The notes under the pieces: model-generated | The model's database searches: none | Seen by the model: the letters and a program-made list of their open reading frames with translations, nothing else | Told to the model about the DNA's origin: nothing | Source: Planctomycetota bacterium | GTDB lineage: Bacteria > Planctomycetota > B15-G4 | NCBI GenBank assembly: GCA_003644265.1 | Contig: QNBX01000082.1 | Location: forward strand, 1-19,320 | Direction of reading: 5' to 3' | Length of the DNA: 19,320 bases | Made by a program: the position numbers and the translations under genes | Part shown: positions 17,352-19,320 of the stretch, piece by piece | Numbering within the stretch: position 1 is the first letter of the stretch | Layout of the letters: each line of letters starts with the position of its first letter

Positions 17352-18071
17352 TCACTGCGAAACTGTCCTTCGCCGCTTCACTTCCCCCATCAACCATGTG
17401 AGCTCATCCCTTAAGGCGTAGTATTCGGGGTGCTCAGCCCATGGAACGACAGTCCTCGAGACGAGTCGCCGACCATCCCCAAGAGGCGCCGACCGTACTG
17501 AGAAAATCAGACCCGCTGTGTGCTCGGCCTTCTTTCTGTCCTCCAAGTCACTCTCGACAGTTCCCTCTACCAGCTCCGTCTCCGCTAGCCCTGCCTTGAA
17601 GCGCTGGTCTACGATGTTTTCCATCCTGTTGATCGCCCGAATTTCGGCGGCGGAGCGGGCTAGCGTGATTTCGTCGTCGGTAGCATCGGCGTACCATTCG
17701 TCGAAGACCTCAGATAGTACGTGTGGGCGGAAGGGGTTACTCTCATTCGGCACATACTGGATGTTGGGAATGGAGTCTGCCGCCGACACCCAACCTGCAC
17801 TGGAATCGGTATCGGCGTCCGGGGGGGATGCCGAACCAGCCTCTGTCGGATGTTCGAATGGCACTTCGCGCACAACACTTCGTACCGGCTCCGGAAGGAG
17901 GTCGCGGGGATTCGACGCGAAGTCAGCATGCCTAATGCGTTTCCCAACCGGCTTTGGCTGGCTCTGGACGGTAGCGTCACTGCTCGCTCCCGGCATTGCC
18001 CATGCCAAGATCCCAAGCGAAACAAGAGCGGCGCACATAACGGCGGTGTTACGCATTCGATGCGAGACCAT
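17352..18071 (-). CDS. Hypothetical secreted protein, cysteine-free mature part
   Basis: 239 aa, family not recognised. The N-terminus has a short basic stretch, a hydrophobic core (AVMCAALVSLGILAWAM) and a small-residue cleavage region (PGASSDA, near 28-33), so it is probably exported. The mature part has no cysteine. It begins Pro- and Asp-rich and becomes charged and helical towards the end (EITLARSAAEIRAINRMENI, later DLEDRKKAEHTAG). Codon usage is less GC-biased than in genes to the left. It lies 89 bp downstream of the Cys-rich gene on the same strand and has no obvious promoter of its own, so it is likely the second gene of that operon. ATG 18056 is an alternative start with the signal core intact; both have poor ribosome binding sites. 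Confidence 0.72.
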   Translation of the reverse strand: MVSHRMRNTAVMCAALVSLGILAWAMPGASSDATVQSQPKPVGKRIRHADFASNPRDLLPEPVRSVVREVPFEHPTEAGSASPPDADTDSSAGWVSAADSIPNIQYVPNESNPFRPHVLSEVFDEWYADATDDEITLARSAAEIRAINRMENIVDQRFKAGLAETELVEGTVESDLEDRKKAEHTAGLIFSVRSAPLGDGRRLVSRTVVPWAEHPEYYALRDELTWLMGEVKRRRTVSQ

Positions 18072-18160
18072 TGACTAGCATCCAGGGGGGGCTTGTGATG
18101 TTGCACTCTCGGTAGTCCGAGCAGCCGTGAAGGCTGAGCTGCCGGCTCAAGCCTCCTCGA

Positions 18161-18547
18161 CTAGGGGCAGTCTCCGCATTCGCATGAGGCGAGTCCCCAT
18201 GGCCCCCCTGATCCACATCCGCCGAACCGATGAGAGAACTTGTCTCCGCATTCAATGTCGGCCCCGCCGAACCAGGTGGTTATCTCCACGCCGCACGTCA
18301 GACTGGCGGACAGCAACCATGTGCATCCTTCGCAGTCTCCCGGCAAGCTATCGCAGTCCATCGAAATCGTGGTGGAACACCCAGTGCAGCCGATGTCAAT
18401 TATCGCCTTGTCGGCTTGGCACAACTGGTCGGCACTTGCGGGCCCTGCCGTGAATCCTAGGACTACCAACAGGCACACAGACAACAGCGCATCGGAACAG
18501 AACCGAGCCACGACAGGACGGAATGCTAACGGCATCAACGGGGTCAT
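18161..18547 (-). CDS. Small secreted cysteine-rich protein
   Basis: 128 aa, family not recognised. A signal peptide is clear: basic start, hydrophobic core LLSVCLLVVLGFTAGP, cleavage at ASA|D (39/40). The predicted mature part is 89 residues with 12 cysteines, in motifs C-T-G-C, C-E-G-C and a final C-E-C-G-D-C-P, so up to six disulfides. It is also Gly/Asp-rich and acidic. The start is well fixed by AAGGAG 7 nt upstream and by a canonical sigma-70 promoter (18591-18619). It is first gene of a probable operon with the 239-aa secreted protein. Possible roles include a disulfide-stabilised toxin or adhesin, a metal-binding protein or a structural surface peptide; the sequence does not decide. 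Confidence 0.78.
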   Translation of the reverse strand: MTPLMPLAFRPVVARFCSDALLSVCLLVVLGFTAGPASADQLCQADKAIIDIGCTGCSTTISMDCDSLPGDCEGCTWLLSASLTCGVEITTWFGGADIECGDKFSHRFGGCGSGGPWGLASCECGDCP

Positions 18548-18590
18548 ATCTCATCTCCTTTGAAACAGTGAGCCTCTGTCTCCTTCTAAT

Positions 18591-18619
18591 ATCATAATCC
18601 CGTGGCCTGATAGAGTCAA
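18591..18619 (-). promoter_or_regulatory. Canonical sigma-70 promoter of the Cys-rich gene
   Basis: On the minus strand TTGACT (18619-18614) is separated by exactly 17 bp from TATGAT (18596-18591). Each hexamer matches the consensus in five of six positions. Initiation would fall near 18584, giving a leader of about 37 nt with AAGGAG before ATG 18547. It is by far the best sigma-70 promoter in the window. Confidence 0.75.
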
Positions 18620-18688
18620 GCAAGATATGCCGCTGAGCTTTCGAAGAGTGAATCGGGACACAGCCGAACCAACACGCGATGGGGGGCC

Positions 18689-19220
18689 GGTAGTTGTCAA
18701 CGATTTTGAGACAGCCTGTGGTTGAGATCATTGTATCGCGGTGGCGAGCGCCGGCGGGTTGATCCAGACTTCGGTGGGCAGGGCCAGGGGCACTGGCCGC
18801 TTGCGCACGAAGCGCTCGGGGTGGAGTTGGTATGCGGCGTCGAGGACGGTGGCGCGACGTTCTCGGACGGCCGGAGCGCGCCCGTGATGCACGTCGGCGG
18901 GCGTCATCCAGGCGATGCCGCTGTGACGGTGCTCAAGGTGATACCACTCGAAGAAACGCGCGGCGTGGGCACGAGCGTCCTGCAGGCAGCCGAAGCGGTT
19001 GGGGAAGTCGGGCCGGTACTTGAGCGTTTTGAACTGCGCCTCGGAGAAGGGGTTGTCATCGGAGACGTGCGGTCTGCTGAGGCTGCGCGTGACTTCGAGA
19101 TCCGCCATGAACTGGCCCACGGTCTTCGAGGTCATGGGCGCGCCGCGATCCGAGTGGATCGTGAGCTGGCCCGGTTCGATCTGCTGCTGGCGGCAGGCCC
19201 CCTGTGTCAGGGTAGTTGTC
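18689..19220. repeat. 10-bp direct repeat GGTAGTTGTC flanking the transposase homology
   Basis: GGTAGTTGTC occurs at 18689-18698, just outside the 3' end of the transposase gene, and again at 19211-19220, exactly where recognisable transposase sequence stops. A shorter AGTTGTCG recurs at 19257-19264. The repeats are directly oriented. They could be a target or recombination scar or chance. Confidence 0.4.
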
Positions 19221-19320
19221 GCCTCGTCTAACGCGAGACCCGAGAGCGAGCTGAGCAGTTGTCGGGGGGAGCCGCGCGGAGCGGAGCCCCTGGCGAAGCT
19301 CCGGCGCAGCGCGGCGGCCC
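18695..19320 (-). mobile_element. IS3-family insertion sequence, partial
   Basis: The transposase reads leftwards and ends at 18728. Beyond its stop the minus strand runs CTGTCTCAAAATCGTTGACA and then leaves the element; TGTCAACG at 18695 is a plausible terminus, with the TG...CA ends usual for the family. The other terminus is not in the window, or the element is truncated near 19210. Boundaries are approximate. Confidence 0.6.
18728..19320 (-). CDS. IS3-family transposase OrfB, C-terminal part (partial, possibly disrupted)
   Basis: DDE integrase-core transposase. The frame is open to the right edge of the window. From about 19210 leftwards the protein is clearly IS3-like: IEPGQLTIHSDRGAPM carries the second catalytic Asp, and SDDNPFSEAQFKTLKYRPDF carries the Glu, exactly 36 residues later (the D-35-E spacing of IS3). 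The typical end follows: EWYHLEHRHSGI and MTPADVHHGRA. Right of 19210 the in-frame translation (Ala/Arg/Ser-rich) does not look like the expected first-Asp region, so the gene may be broken there by another sequence. An internal ATG at 19135 is not a true start. Confidence 0.85.
   Translation of the reverse strand, partial: AAALRRSFARGSAPRGSPRQLLSSLSGLALDEATTTLTQGACRQQQIEPGQLTIHSDRGAPMTSKTVGQFMADLEVTRSLSRPHVSDDNPFSEAQFKTLKYRPDFPNRFGCLQDARAHAARFFEWYHLEHRHSGIAWMTPADVHHGRAPAVRERRATVLDAAYQLHPERFVRKRPVPLALPTEVWINPPALATAIQ

Noticed and set aside
18728..19135. A complete 135-aa protein starting at ATG 19135
   Set aside because: Transposase homology, including the catalytic Asp in HSDRG, continues upstream of this ATG in the same frame.
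19226..19320. Complete integron attC site
   Set aside because: A GTCTAAC box is present, but the required matching GTTAGAC-type box is not inside the window; kept only as a weak finding.

Overview
The window is very GC-rich bacterial chromosome for most of its length, with tightly packed genes on both strands. Several genes point towards Planctomycetota: a secreted thioredoxin-like protein of the 'TGSDWCHWC' type, a pterin synthase carrying the Glu motif known to replace FolB in planctomycetes among other phyla, a membrane-anchored PHP/DUF3604-type phosphoesterase, and tandem-domain universal stress protein and arginase genes with family-typical motifs. This placement is inference; Myxococcota or another high-GC lineage is not excluded.

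Left part (1-7500). An Old Yellow Enzyme-type flavin oxidoreductase (minus) diverges from arginase (plus), with a perfect 18-bp palindrome between them. Arginase is followed by a glutamate/aspartate-type SDF symporter that has a PDZ domain spliced into its first periplasmic loop. Next come a divergent pair, an OsmC-family peroxiredoxin (minus) and the replication-fork ATPase RarA (plus). A two-gene minus-strand operon follows (PTPS-III-like pterin enzyme, then pyroglutamyl-peptidase I, overlapping by 4 bp). The end of the peptidase gene overlaps the end of rarA by 77 bp.

Middle part (7500-14300), all plus strand. It holds a PilT-type pilus retraction ATPase, a 391-bp non-coding stretch with a terminator-like hairpin and a short tandem repeat, and a 59-codon ORF that looks like the first segment of an ECF sigma factor. 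An unrecognised 368-aa protein, a 727-aa anchored PHP-family metallohydrolase, a tandem universal stress protein and a translationally coupled CutA follow.

Right part (14300-17150). It holds a TetR regulator (minus), a decayed C-terminal remnant of an M20 metallopeptidase, an exported thioredoxin-fold protein, and the 16S rRNA methyltransferase RsmJ (minus).

From about 17.15 kb to the right edge the base composition drops visibly and the character changes. A textbook sigma-70 promoter (TTGACT, 17 bp, TATGAT) drives a strong ribosome binding site and a small secreted protein with 12 cysteines in an 89-residue mature part. Downstream is a second secreted protein with no cysteine in its mature part. 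An IS3-family transposase C-terminus follows, whose homology stops at about 19210 inside a short direct repeat. This island looks horizontally acquired, and the secreted two-gene cassette is the best candidate here for something undescribed.
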